Source: a bacterium
Lineage (GTDB): Bacteria > Myxococcota_A > Bradymonadia > UBA7976 > UBA1532
NCBI GenBank assembly: GCA_030426945.1
Contig: JAUHXL010000025.1
Coordinates: forward strand, 1-33,207
DNA: 33,207 nt
Direction of reading: 5' to 3'
Shown here one piece after another: positions 21,794-28,563 of the stretch. Under the pieces are notes generated by a model. It ran no database searches. It was not told where the DNA came from and saw nothing but the letters and a program-made list of their open reading frames with translations. A program made the position numbers and the translations under genes. The stretch's first letter is position 1, and each line of letters opens with the position of its first letter.

Positions 21794-24262
21794 TCAGAAC
21801 CTCCCCTCGACCACGTCGAGGTCGCGCTGGTCGAAGCTGCCGGCCCGGGGGGCCATGTCGGTGGGCTCTGTACCGCGCTTGAAGGGCAGGTTCAAGGCGG
21901 CGTTGCCCGGCGGCGCCAGCAGCCCCGTCGCGCGATCGACGGCGTAGAACTCGATGCCCGCGGGCGGCTCCTCGGTGAAGTCCCCCTGGGGCCGGCCCGC
22001 GAGCGCCTGGCCCATGTAGCTCAGCCACACCGGCAGCGCGGCCTTGCCGCCCGTCTCGCCCCGCCCCAGCTTGCGCTTGTTCAGATCGCTGCCCACCCAC
22101 ACCGCCGTCACCAGCGACTCGGTGAAGCCGACGAACCAGGCGTCGTAGGCGTCCGTGGTGCCGGTCTTGCCGCCGGCCGGCTTGTCGAGCGCCTTGGCCT
22201 TGACCGCCGTGCCCGCCTGCACCACGTCGCGCAGGGCCGTCTGCATCAGGTACGCGGTGCCCTCGTCGAGCACCTGCTCGCGCGGCTCGAACAACGCCCG
22301 CAGCATCGCGTCCAGCCGCGCCGGCGTGCCCGCCCAGGCGTCGGCGAAGTGCGTCCGATCCTCCAGCACCCGCCCGCGGCGATCCTCGACGCGCTTGATG
22401 AACACCGGGCGCGGCCGCTGCCCGCGCAACGCGAACAGCCCGTACACCTTCACCATGTCCCAGGGCGGCACGCACGAGCTGCCCAGCACCAGCGAGTCGT
22501 GCGCGTCCATCGGCGTCGTCACCCCCAAGGTGCGCGCCCAGTCGGCCGCGGCGTCGGGCTTCACGTGCCGAATCACCCGCACCGCCGGGATGTTCATCGA
22601 CTTGATGAGCGCGTCGCGCAGCAGGACCGTGCCCTTGTACGCCCCGCCGTAGTTCTTCGGCTTCCAGATGTACTGCGCGCCCTGGTCGTAGACCACCACC
22701 GGCGCGTCGTCGAGGGGCGTCGCCAGCGTGTAATCGCGATCCAGCGCCAGGCTGTAGACCAGCGGCTTGAACACCGACCCCGGCTGGCGGCAGCCCTGGA
22801 AGGCGCGGTTGTACTCGCTCTGATCGAAGTCGTAGCCGCCCAGCATCGCCTTCACGTAGCCGGTGTGCGGATCCATCGACACCAGCGCACCCTGCACCGC
22901 GGGCTCCTGCGCGAGCTGCAGCGCCGGGCGCTCGGCGTCGGCCAGCTTCTCGCTGCGGTTCAGCCGCGTGACGATCACGTCGCCGGCCTTCAGCACCTTG
23001 CGCGCGTCGCTCACCCGGCGGTTGTTGGCGTCGTCGCCGGCCTCGTAGGGCGCCGCCCAGCTCATGCCGCCGCGCAGGGGCACGAAGGCCTCGACGTCGC
23101 CCACCTGCACGGTCGCCTCGTCCTTCGCGACCGCCGTCACCAGCCCCAGGTAGTAGCGCTCCGGCTCGAGCGCCGGCGGCCCGGCGTACCGCGCGGCGGC
23201 CCGCTTCAGGAAGTCCGCGCGCGCCGCCTCGTCCTCGACGTGCCCCACCGGCCCGGTGAAGCCCTGCCGCTCCGCCAGATCGTGCAGCCCCTCGCGCAGC
23301 GCCTCGCGCCCGGCGCGCTGCAGATCCACGTCCACCGCGGTGAACACCCGCAACCCGTCGCGGTTCAGCGCGTCGTAGCCGTAGGTCGACTGCACGTGCT
23401 TGCGCACGTGCTCGGCGTAATAAGGCGCCACCTCGTCGAACACCTGCGGCTTGGCGCGCTGCACCGTCAGCGGCTGGTTCAGCGCGGCGTCTGCCTCGTC
23501 GCGCGTGACGAAGCCCTCCTCGACCATGCGGTCGAGCACATAGCGCTGGCGCTCCTTGGCGGCCGGCGGATCCAGCACCGGGTTCAGCCGCCCCGGCTGC
23601 GGCGGCAGCCCGGCCAGCATGGACGCCTCGGCCAGGTCGAGCGCCCAGACGTCCTTGGCGAAGTAGGCCCGCGCCGCCGCCTGCACGCCGTAGGCGCCGT
23701 GCCCCAGGTAGATCTGGTTCAGGTACAGGTAGAGGATCTCGAGCTTGTCCAGCGTCGCCTCGGTGCGGCGCGCCAGGATGGCCTCGCGCGCCTTGCGCCG
23801 ATAGGACTTCTCGTTGCCCACCAGCGTCTTGCACAGCTGCTGCGTCAGCGTCGAGGCGCCCTGCACCGTGCTCTTGGCCAGGTAGTTCGCCAGCAGCGCG
23901 CGCAGCGTGGCGCGCACGTCGACGCCCTGGTGCTCGAAGAAGCGCTTGTCCTCGGCGGCGAGGAAGGCCTGAATCAGGTGCCGCGGCATCTGCTCGAGGG
24001 GCACGACCTCGCGCCGCTCGACCGTGAACTCGCCGATGAGGCGCCCGTCGTCGGCGTAGAAGCGGCTGACCGTCGGGGGCGCGTAGCCCTCGACCGTCGG
24101 CGGCTCCGGCAGATCCTCGCTGAAGTGGACGTAGGCGCCGACCGCCACCCCCGCCCCGCCGACGACGCTCGCCACCACCACGAGGAACAGCGCCCGCGCC
24201 AGCCAGCGCAGGACGCCGCCCTTGCGGCGGTTGGTGATGCGGACGGCGTAGCGGGCGGTCAT
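21794..24262 (-). CDS. Penicillin-binding protein 1A (class A, bifunctional)
   Basis: 822 residues, of normal class A PBP length. It polymerises lipid II and cross-links peptidoglycan at the inner membrane. A cytoplasmic basic stretch and one membrane helix (about 23-45) lead into a glycosyltransferase-51 domain with LAAEDKRFFEHQGVD (catalytic Glu 104), GASTLTQQL (135-143), KAREAILA and ILYLYLNQIYLGHGAYGV. The transpeptidase domain has GSVFKPL (Ser 496, Lys 499), SMN (555-557) and KTGTT (699-703), all intact. An OB-like insert (about 365-440) is as in PBP1a. The ATG at 24262 follows GAGGAG. It lies 25 bases after the degenerate metallo-beta-lactamase-fold gene and 3 bases before tatB, which ties wall synthesis to the Tat genes in one transcription unit. 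Confidence 0.95.
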   Translation of the reverse strand: MTARYAVRITNRRKGGVLRWLARALFLVVVASVVGGAGVAVGAYVHFSEDLPEPPTVEGYAPPTVSRFYADDGRLIGEFTVERREVVPLEQMPRHLIQAFLAAEDKRFFEHQGVDVRATLRALLANYLAKSTVQGASTLTQQLCKTLVGNEKSYRRKAREAILARRTEATLDKLEILYLYLNQIYLGHGAYGVQAAARAYFAKDVWALDLAEASMLAGLPPQPGRLNPVLDPPAAKERQRYVLDRMVEEGFVTRDEADAALNQPLTVQRAKPQVFDEVAPYYAEHVRKHVQSTYGYDALNRDGLRVFTAVDVDLQRAGREALREGLHDLAERQGFTGPVGHVEDEAARADFLKRAAARYAGPPALEPERYYLGLVTAVAKDEATVQVGDVEAFVPLRGGMSWAAPYEAGDDANNRRVSDARKVLKAGDVIVTRLNRSEKLADAERPALQLAQEPAVQGALVSMDPHTGYVKAMLGGYDFDQSEYNRAFQGCRQPGSVFKPLVYSLALDRDYTLATPLDDAPVVVYDQGAQYIWKPKNYGGAYKGTVLLRDALIKSMNIPAVRVIRHVKPDAAADWARTLGVTTPMDAHDSLVLGSSCVPPWDMVKVYGLFALRGQRPRPVFIKRVEDRRGRVLEDRTHFADAWAGTPARLDAMLRALFEPREQVLDEGTAYLMQTALRDVVQAGTAVKAKALDKPAGGKTGTTDAYDAWFVGFTESLVTAVWVGSDLNKRKLGRGETGGKAALPVWLSYMGQALAGRPQGDFTEEPPAGIEFYAVDRATGLLAPPGNAALNLPFKRGTEPTDMAPRAGSFDQRDLDVVEGRF

Positions 24263-24287
24263 GGGCTCCTCGGCTCCGGGCCCCGCT

Positions 24288-25115
24288 TCAATCGTCGGGG
24301 TGGGCCTCGTCTTCGCCGACGGGGGGTCGGCGGTGGGGCGCGCCGGGCTGCGGCGGCCGGCGCTCGGCCACGTCGAAGCTGCCCAGGTTCATCTGCTGCG
24401 GCGCGTGCAGCACCCGCGTCGACACGCCGGCGGCGGCCAGATCCACCGCCACCGCGTCGGCGCGCGGACCGTACAGATACACGATCTCGGGCCCGACCGC
24501 GCAGGCGAACCCGACGAGCCACGCTTCGCTGGCCTGGGGCCGCACGTCCACGACCGTCCCCGGGCCGCGGGTGGAGATGCCGATGGGCGCCCGGCGGTCG
24601 CCGCCGCCCAGCCAGTCGGGCACGCGATGGGGCACGCCGGCGTCCTCGAGCGTCGCGCTCACGACGGCGGCCGCCGCGCCATCCGGCACCACCAGCCGTT
24701 GCCGGGTGGGCCCTCGGATGACGCGATCGAGCCAGTCCGCCGGGGCCTGGGGCGGCGCGGGCGCGCACAGCACCAGGTGGTGGGCGGCGCGCGGGCGCAG
24801 CGCGGGCGTCGTCGGACCGACGACCAGCGTGCGGTGCCCGTCGCGGGTCAGAAGGAGCGCCGCGCCGCCGACGCCGTAGCCGGTGGGCAACAGCTCGATG
24901 CGGTGCCCCATCGCCACGGCCCCGCGCCGCAGGGGCAGGCCCAGGGCGCCGGGCCAGGTGCGCGCGAGCGGGGCGCTGGCCAGCACCCGCTGCGCCGGCG
25001 GGCGCCGGGCCGGGCGATGGGTCCAGAACGCCTGGGCGACGCGCCCCGCGGGATCGATCGTCAGGGCGCCGACGCGCACACCGCTGGTGTAGAGGATGGC
25101 CATGAGCGCGGCCAT
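24288..25115 (-). CDS. Degenerate metallo-beta-lactamase-fold protein (beta-CASP exonuclease-like, metal ligands lost)
   Basis: 275 residues from the ATG at 25115 (or 271 from MAILYT at 25103). There is no clear database-style hallmark, but the order of elements resembles ligase-associated/mRNA 3'-end-processing exonucleases of the metallo-beta-lactamase fold. IDP-x4-VAQAFWTH (residues 20-33) stands where those have IDP...THxHxDH; RRGAVAMGHRIELLPTGYGVGGAALLL (63-89) stands where they have a strand, PAGHxLGSA and another strand; TLVVGPTT matches the VSGD strand; and a late PEIVYLYGP segment matches the xxVxxTHG strand. In each case the metal-binding His/Asp residues are replaced (THRPARRPP; PTGY). 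This reading is inference from memory. If right, it is a pseudoenzyme. It is the first gene of the minus-strand PBP1a-tat cluster, 25 bases from PBP1a. Confidence 0.5.
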   Translation of the reverse strand: MAALMAILYTSGVRVGALTIDPAGRVAQAFWTHRPARRPPAQRVLASAPLARTWPGALGLPLRRGAVAMGHRIELLPTGYGVGGAALLLTRDGHRTLVVGPTTPALRPRAAHHLVLCAPAPPQAPADWLDRVIRGPTRQRLVVPDGAAAAVVSATLEDAGVPHRVPDWLGGGDRRAPIGISTRGPGTVVDVRPQASEAWLVGFACAVGPEIVYLYGPRADAVAVDLAAAGVSTRVLHAPQQMNLGSFDVAERRPPQPGAPHRRPPVGEDEAHPDD

Positions 25116-25196
25116 CCTACGACGGCGCGGGGCGGAGGGCCAGTCGACAGGTGGGGTCGGGTCTGCACACGAGCCGATGGTGCTTCCACCAACGGG

Positions 25197-25338
25197 CTGT
25201 CAGCTTTCAGCTCTCAGCTTTCGGCCGAGCCCCGTCCGCTCTGCCGGGCTCGAGACCGCCCGGCAAGCTCGAAACACGGAGCGTCCGGCCACACGGTACA
25301 CGCGTCGCGACGGAGCCGAAAGCTGACCGCTGACCGCC
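25197..25338. repeat. Inverted TCAGCnn heptamer repeats, possible small repetitive element
   Basis: The left arm (25197-25225) contains TCAGCTT, TCAGCTC and TCAGCTT in direct 7-base succession followed by TCGGC. The right arm (25315-25338), read as reverse complement, contains TCAGCGG then TCAGCTTTCGGC. The 12-base core TCAGCTTTCGGC is identical in opposite orientation, with about 90 bases between the arms. This has the look of a short palindromic repetitive element; family unknown. Confidence 0.6.
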
Positions 25339-25406
25339 CGCCCGTCCTGGCGGGGCGTCCGGTGGACCAACGGCTCTGAATCACACCCGGTGGGGTCACC
25401 GACGAC

Positions 25407-25418
25407 CTGAACGTTCAG
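25407..25418. promoter_or_regulatory. Perfect 12-bp palindrome CTGAACGTTCAG upstream of the GGDEF gene
   Basis: It is a perfect inverted repeat 60 bases before the ATG at 25478, where an operator could sit. The protein that might bind it is unknown; it lacks the 4-base spacer expected of the GAAC-N4-GTTC type LexA box. Confidence 0.35.
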
Positions 25419-25477
25419 CGGCCGGGGCGTGCGCTCCGATCCCACCAGCGGGCCTTCGGCGCTGCCGGGAGGAGCGG

Positions 25478-26782
25478 ATGGACAACACCGAGCTTCGGGG
25501 CGTGCGGCGGCACGCGCGGTCGGTCGCCTCGAGCCTGGCCATCGCCTACGCGCTGGTGGCCGGCGTCTGGCTGGCCCTGGCCGACGGCGCCCGGCGCGCG
25601 GCGGCCGAGTCCGCCCCCGAGATCGCCGCCCTGCTCGCCCACGGCGACTGGGTGCTGCTCTTCGTCTCGACCGTCGCCGTCTACGCCGTGGTCGCCCGCG
25701 TCCTCACCCGCAGCCAGCTCAGCGATTACGCGCGCACCGAGAGTGATCGCGCCCTGGCCAGCCTGGCCACCCAGCTGCCCGGCCTGGCCTACCGGTGCCA
25801 GAACGACTTCACCCGCACCGCCGAGTACGTCAGCGAGGGCAGCATCGATCTCACCGGCTACCCGCCGGGCGATCTGATCGACAACCGGCGCATCGCCCTC
25901 GACGCGCTCATCCACCCCGACGACGTCGAGGCGGTCCACGCGGCCATCCGCGAGGCCCTCGACCACCACCGCCCCTACCGCGTGGCGTATCGCGTGCGGA
26001 CGGCCGAGGGCGAGGAGCGCTGGGTGCTCGACAGCGGCGCCGGGCAGGATCCCGTCGACGGCGCCTACACGCGCGTCGAGGGGCTGATGGTCGACATCAC
26101 GCGCCAGAAGCACACCGAGATCCGGCTCGACGGCGCGCGGCGGCACCTCGAAGAGATCGTCGAGGTGCGCACCCGCGACCTCGAGAAGGCCAAGGCCGAG
26201 CTCGAGGTGGCCAACAAGCAGCTCGTGGATCTGTCGCGGCACGACGGGCTGACCGGGCTGCTGAATCGGCGCTGCCTCGACGAGTTCGTCGCGCAGGAGT
26301 TCAACCGCTGCCAGCGCTACGGCGGGCAGTTCGCGGTGGTGATGATCGACCTCGACCACTTCAAGCAGCTCAACGACACCTACGGCCACCAGGGCGGCGA
26401 CGACGTGCTGCGCACCGTGGCCGGGCTGCTGCGGGCGAGCATCCGCGCCACCGACCGCGCCTTCCGCTACGGCGGCGAGGAGATGACCCTGGTGCTGCCC
26501 GAGACCGACGCGCGCGCGGCCTGGCTGGTGGCCGACCGGCTGCGCACCCGGCTGGCCGACGATCAGCTCACGTTGGTGGACGAGAAGGGCAACGAGCGGC
26601 AGGTGGCGGTCACCTTCAGCGCGGGCGTCGCCGCCTTCCCCGGCGACGGACGCACGACCGAGCAGCTCTTCGCCGCCTCCGACCAGGCCCTGTACCAGGC
26701 CAAGCGACACGGCCGGAACCGCGTGTTCCAGGCCAGCGCGTCCAGCCGACCGCCGCCCCTCCGGCTGGCCGACGAGGGCTGA
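25478..26782 (+). CDS. Membrane PAS-GGDEF diguanylate cyclase (GGEEM active site)
   Basis: 434 residues. Two membrane helices (about 17-36 and 57-78) are followed by a PAS domain with its C-terminal motif (about 92-213; ALIHPDDVEAV, RWVLDSGAGQDPVDG, GLMVDITRQK). A coiled-coil signalling helix (214-252) connects to a GGDEF domain (253-422). Its catalytic motif is YGGEEM (residues 331-336), so the usual Phe after GG(D/E)E is Met; the metal-binding DLDHFKQLND and the product-inhibition site RATD (323-326), five residues before GGEE, are intact. It probably makes cyclic di-GMP from GTP under control of a PAS-sensed signal, though the Met is unusual. GGAGGAG 4 bases before the ATG fixes the start. 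The next gene, a Fur-family regulator, begins 44 bases later with its own candidate promoter. Confidence 0.9.
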   Translation: MDNTELRGVRRHARSVASSLAIAYALVAGVWLALADGARRAAAESAPEIAALLAHGDWVLLFVSTVAVYAVVARVLTRSQLSDYARTESDRALASLATQLPGLAYRCQNDFTRTAEYVSEGSIDLTGYPPGDLIDNRRIALDALIHPDDVEAVHAAIREALDHHRPYRVAYRVRTAEGEERWVLDSGAGQDPVDGAYTRVEGLMVDITRQKHTEIRLDGARRHLEEIVEVRTRDLEKAKAELEVANKQLVDLSRHDGLTGLLNRRCLDEFVAQEFNRCQRYGGQFAVVMIDLDHFKQLNDTYGHQGGDDVLRTVAGLLRASIRATDRAFRYGGEEMTLVLPETDARAAWLVADRLRTRLADDQLTLVDEKGNERQVAVTFSAGVAAFPGDGRTTEQLFAASDQALYQAKRHGRNRVFQASASSRPPPLRLADEG

Positions 26783-26791
26783 CCTCCGCGG

Positions 26792-26820
26792 TTGCGCGCC
26801 CGAGGGCGCCTCGCTACCGT
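26792..26820 (+). promoter_or_regulatory. Candidate promoter of the Fur/Zur gene, probably leaderless
   Basis: TTGCGC (26792-26797), a 17-base spacer and TACCGT (26815-26820). The -10 ends only 6 bases before the ATG at 26827, so the transcript would begin at or next to the start codon. There is no ribosome-binding site before this ATG, which fits a leaderless mRNA. Confidence 0.45.
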
Positions 26821-26826
26821 CGCGCC

Positions 26827-27252
26827 ATGAAGCCGGCCCTCGCCACCGATCTCAAGGACGCCCTGCGGACCGCCGGCCTGCGCGCGACGCCCGGGCGCGT
26901 GGCGGTGCTGGGCCATCTGCGCGGCGCCGACACCCCCCGCAGCCACGGGGACGTGGTCGAGGCCCTCGCCGACCTCCAGCTGGATCGGGCGAGCGTCTAC
27001 CGCAACCTGATGGATCTCACGCGGGTCGGGCTGCTGCGGCGCTTCGACGCGGGCGATCACGTCTGGCGCTTCGAGTGCCCGCGCCCGGCCGAGAGCCACG
27101 ACCACGCCCACTTCGTCTGCACCGACTGCGGCACCGTGCAGTGCCTGCCCGGGCTGGGGGTGGACCTCAGCGCGCCGCGCGCGGCGCCGGCCGCCGTCGC
27201 CCAGAACCGCGTCGAGGTGCAGCTGCGCGGCGTCTGCGACGACTGCGACTGA
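26827..27252 (+). CDS. zur: Fur-family metalloregulator, probably Zur (zinc)
   Basis: 141 residues, normal Fur/Zur length. The N-terminal winged helix has LRTAGLRATPGRVAVLGHL and the recognition region LDRASVYRNLMDLTRVGLL (52-70). The metal part has HDHAHFVC (His 91, 93, 95) with CTDC (Cys 98, 101) and CDDC (Cys 137, 140), the two CxxC pairs of the structural zinc site. It ends immediately after the second pair, shorter than most Fur. The Zur reading rests on context: a ZnuA-type gene, His-rich lipoproteins and a ZIP-like gene lie next to it, with Fur-family palindromes at their divergent promoters. It should repress those genes when zinc is plentiful. The ATG at 26827 is the start; the upstream frame runs through the GGDEF gene. 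Its TGA abuts the stop of the convergent lipoprotein gene with no spacer. Confidence 0.82.
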   Translation: MKPALATDLKDALRTAGLRATPGRVAVLGHLRGADTPRSHGDVVEALADLQLDRASVYRNLMDLTRVGLLRRFDAGDHVWRFECPRPAESHDHAHFVCTDCGTVQCLPGLGVDLSAPRAAPAAVAQNRVEVQLRGVCDDCD

Positions 27253-27759
27253 TCACTCGTGCGCGTGGTCGTGGGCCTCGCCCGCGGCCTCCCCGACCAG
27301 CGTGACGGTGCTCACGTCGGTGGGCCCGAAGCTGAGCCGATAGCTGCCGACCGCCAGCTCCACGGTGTGCTGCACCGCGACCTCGGCGCAGGCGTCCACG
27401 TCGGCGGTGGCCTCGATGGCGACCGCCGCGCCGGTGGCGTCCTGCACGGCCAGCGGCACGTCGGCGCTGAGGAAGAAGACGAAGTCGCCGGCCGCGTCGG
27501 CCTCGAAGGTCACGAAGCCCCCCTTGCCGCCCGTCACGTCGGTCAGCGCGACGCGCACCCCGGTGTGCGCGAAGCTGGCGACGGGCCCATCGGCGGCGTC
27601 GGCGGTCGCGGTGACGTCGCGATAGGGGCCCCCGGTGGTGTGCTCGCAGGCCTCGTCGGCCAGCGACTCGCCGCCGTGATCGTGATCATCGTCGTGGTCG
27701 TCACCGCACGCGGCGACGGCGAAGGTCAGGACGAACAGAGCAGCGATGCGCAGGTTCAT
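27253..27759 (-). CDS. Asp/His-tailed lipoprotein, candidate zinc-binding
   Basis: 168 residues. The lipoprotein signal ends in FAVAAC (Cys 18). The mature protein begins with an acidic His-rich tail (GDDHDDDHDHGG) and ends with HDHAHE, so both termini can hold metal; two Cys (EACEHTT and VDACAEV) may form a disulfide. The middle is a beta-sandwich-like domain (VRVALTDVTGGKGGFVTFEADAAG, FVFFLSADVPLAVQD). It is the last gene of the minus-strand zinc operon, 12 bases after the CHNGHCH lipoprotein gene. It may store zinc or hand it to the ZnuA-type protein; that is inference. I do not recognise a named family. Confidence 0.75.
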   Translation of the reverse strand: MNLRIAALFVLTFAVAACGDDHDDDHDHGGESLADEACEHTTGGPYRDVTATADAADGPVASFAHTGVRVALTDVTGGKGGFVTFEADAAGDFVFFLSADVPLAVQDATGAAVAIEATADVDACAEVAVQHTVELAVGSYRLSFGPTDVSTVTLVGEAAGEAHDHAHE

Positions 27760-27771
27760 GGATGTCCTCGT

Positions 27772-28563
27772 TCAGTCGTCGTGGCGCGCGACGCGCGCGT
27801 TCAGGGTCAGGTCTTCGGCCAGGCGGGCGGCCACGTGGGCCGCCACGTCGGGCGTCGCGGAGAAGTCGAGGCCGTCCAGCAAGCTGGGCGGGAGGACGAG
27901 CCGCAGGCTCAGGTCGACGCCGACCGGGGCGTCGCGATCCAGCGGCGCGTCGAGGGGCGCTCGCACGGGCACGTCGAGCGCGACCTCGACGTCGAAGGGC
28001 ACGCCCTCGGCGGGCAGGCGGTCGAGGCGATCGAAGGCGACGCCGCGCATCCGCAAGGCGACGACCCGCACCTCGGCGGCGGTCAGGCGCCCCCGCTCGA
28101 GGGGCACCGCCTCACCGGACAGGCCCACCGTCGCGACGGCGCCGTCGGGCGTCAGCGACACCGCCGGTCCGGTCACCGCGAAGGCGACGGGCGTCGCCCC
28201 GGCCCCGCCGGTCGCCTGCTCGGCGGCGATGTCGGCGTACTCCACCAGCCGGCCGTCGGCCGCGTGGCAGTGGCCGTTGTGGCACAGGGAGTACCCGGCG
28301 GGGGGGTTGGCCGGATCGAAGCCGCTCGCCGCGCCCCCGGGCGGCGCCCAGGTCGCGCTGGCCGCGTCGAGCTCGATCGCCAGGGCGTCCACGCGCACCG
28401 CGTAGTCTTGCGGCGTCAGCAGCCGCCCTGCGTCGTCGAGACGCCCGGCCGGCACCTCCCAGGCGGCCTCGACCTCGAGCGCCAGCCGCCCCCACGGCTG
28501 CCCGTCCTCGAGCGCGCAGCCCGCGGCCCACAGCGCCAGCGCGCTAACGAGACAGCGCCGCAT
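27772..28563 (-). CDS. Lipoprotein with CHNGHCH metal-binding-type motif
   Basis: 263 residues. The signal ends in LWAAGC (Cys 16). The mature protein is beta-rich (WGRLALEVEAAWEVP, YAVRVDALAIELDAAS) and has, at 91-100, YSLCHNGHCH, a compact cluster with Cys 94, His 95, His 98, Cys 99 and His 100, able to bind zinc or copper. LVEYADIAAE follows, and a C-terminal half with several repeated 'DV-V' strands. It starts with ATG at 28563, overlapping the znuA-type gene end by 20 bases; an extended frame beyond it would give no signal peptide. Translationally coupled to the binding-protein gene, it probably takes part in periplasmic metal handling. The family is unknown to me; copper or zinc cannot be told from sequence alone. 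Confidence 0.75.
   Translation of the reverse strand: MRRCLVSALALWAAGCALEDGQPWGRLALEVEAAWEVPAGRLDDAGRLLTPQDYAVRVDALAIELDAASATWAPPGGAASGFDPANPPAGYSLCHNGHCHAADGRLVEYADIAAEQATGGAGATPVAFAVTGPAVSLTPDGAVATVGLSGEAVPLERGRLTAAEVRVVALRMRGVAFDRLDRLPAEGVPFDVEVALDVPVRAPLDAPLDRDAPVGVDLSLRLVLPPSLLDGLDFSATPDVAAHVAARLAEDLTLNARVARHDD

Larger units (their letters stand above)
25116..25477. other. Non-coding spacer between divergent transcription units
   Basis: About 360 bases between the minus-strand PBP1a/tat cluster and the plus-strand GGDEF gene. Short frames exist but show no protein-like composition. It holds an inverted pair of heptamer-type repeats (25197-25338), a 12-bp palindrome (25407-25418) and presumably both divergent promoters. 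It is visibly less GC-biased than the surrounding genes. Confidence 0.7.

Noticed and set aside
21170-24721. An 1,183-codon open frame on the plus strand opposite PBP1a and tatB.
   Set aside because: Arg/His/Leu/Val-rich nonsense antisense to well-supported motifs; no signal or domain.
25407-25418. LexA (SOS) box.
   Set aside because: CTGAAC and GTTCAG are adjacent; the LexA boxes I know of this type need four bases between the half-sites, and no SOS gene is nearby.
25096-25445. Several short frames (60-81 codons) in the spacer before the GGDEF gene.
   Set aside because: They overlap the inverted repeats, differ by frame without a preferred codon pattern, and lack ribosome-binding sites.
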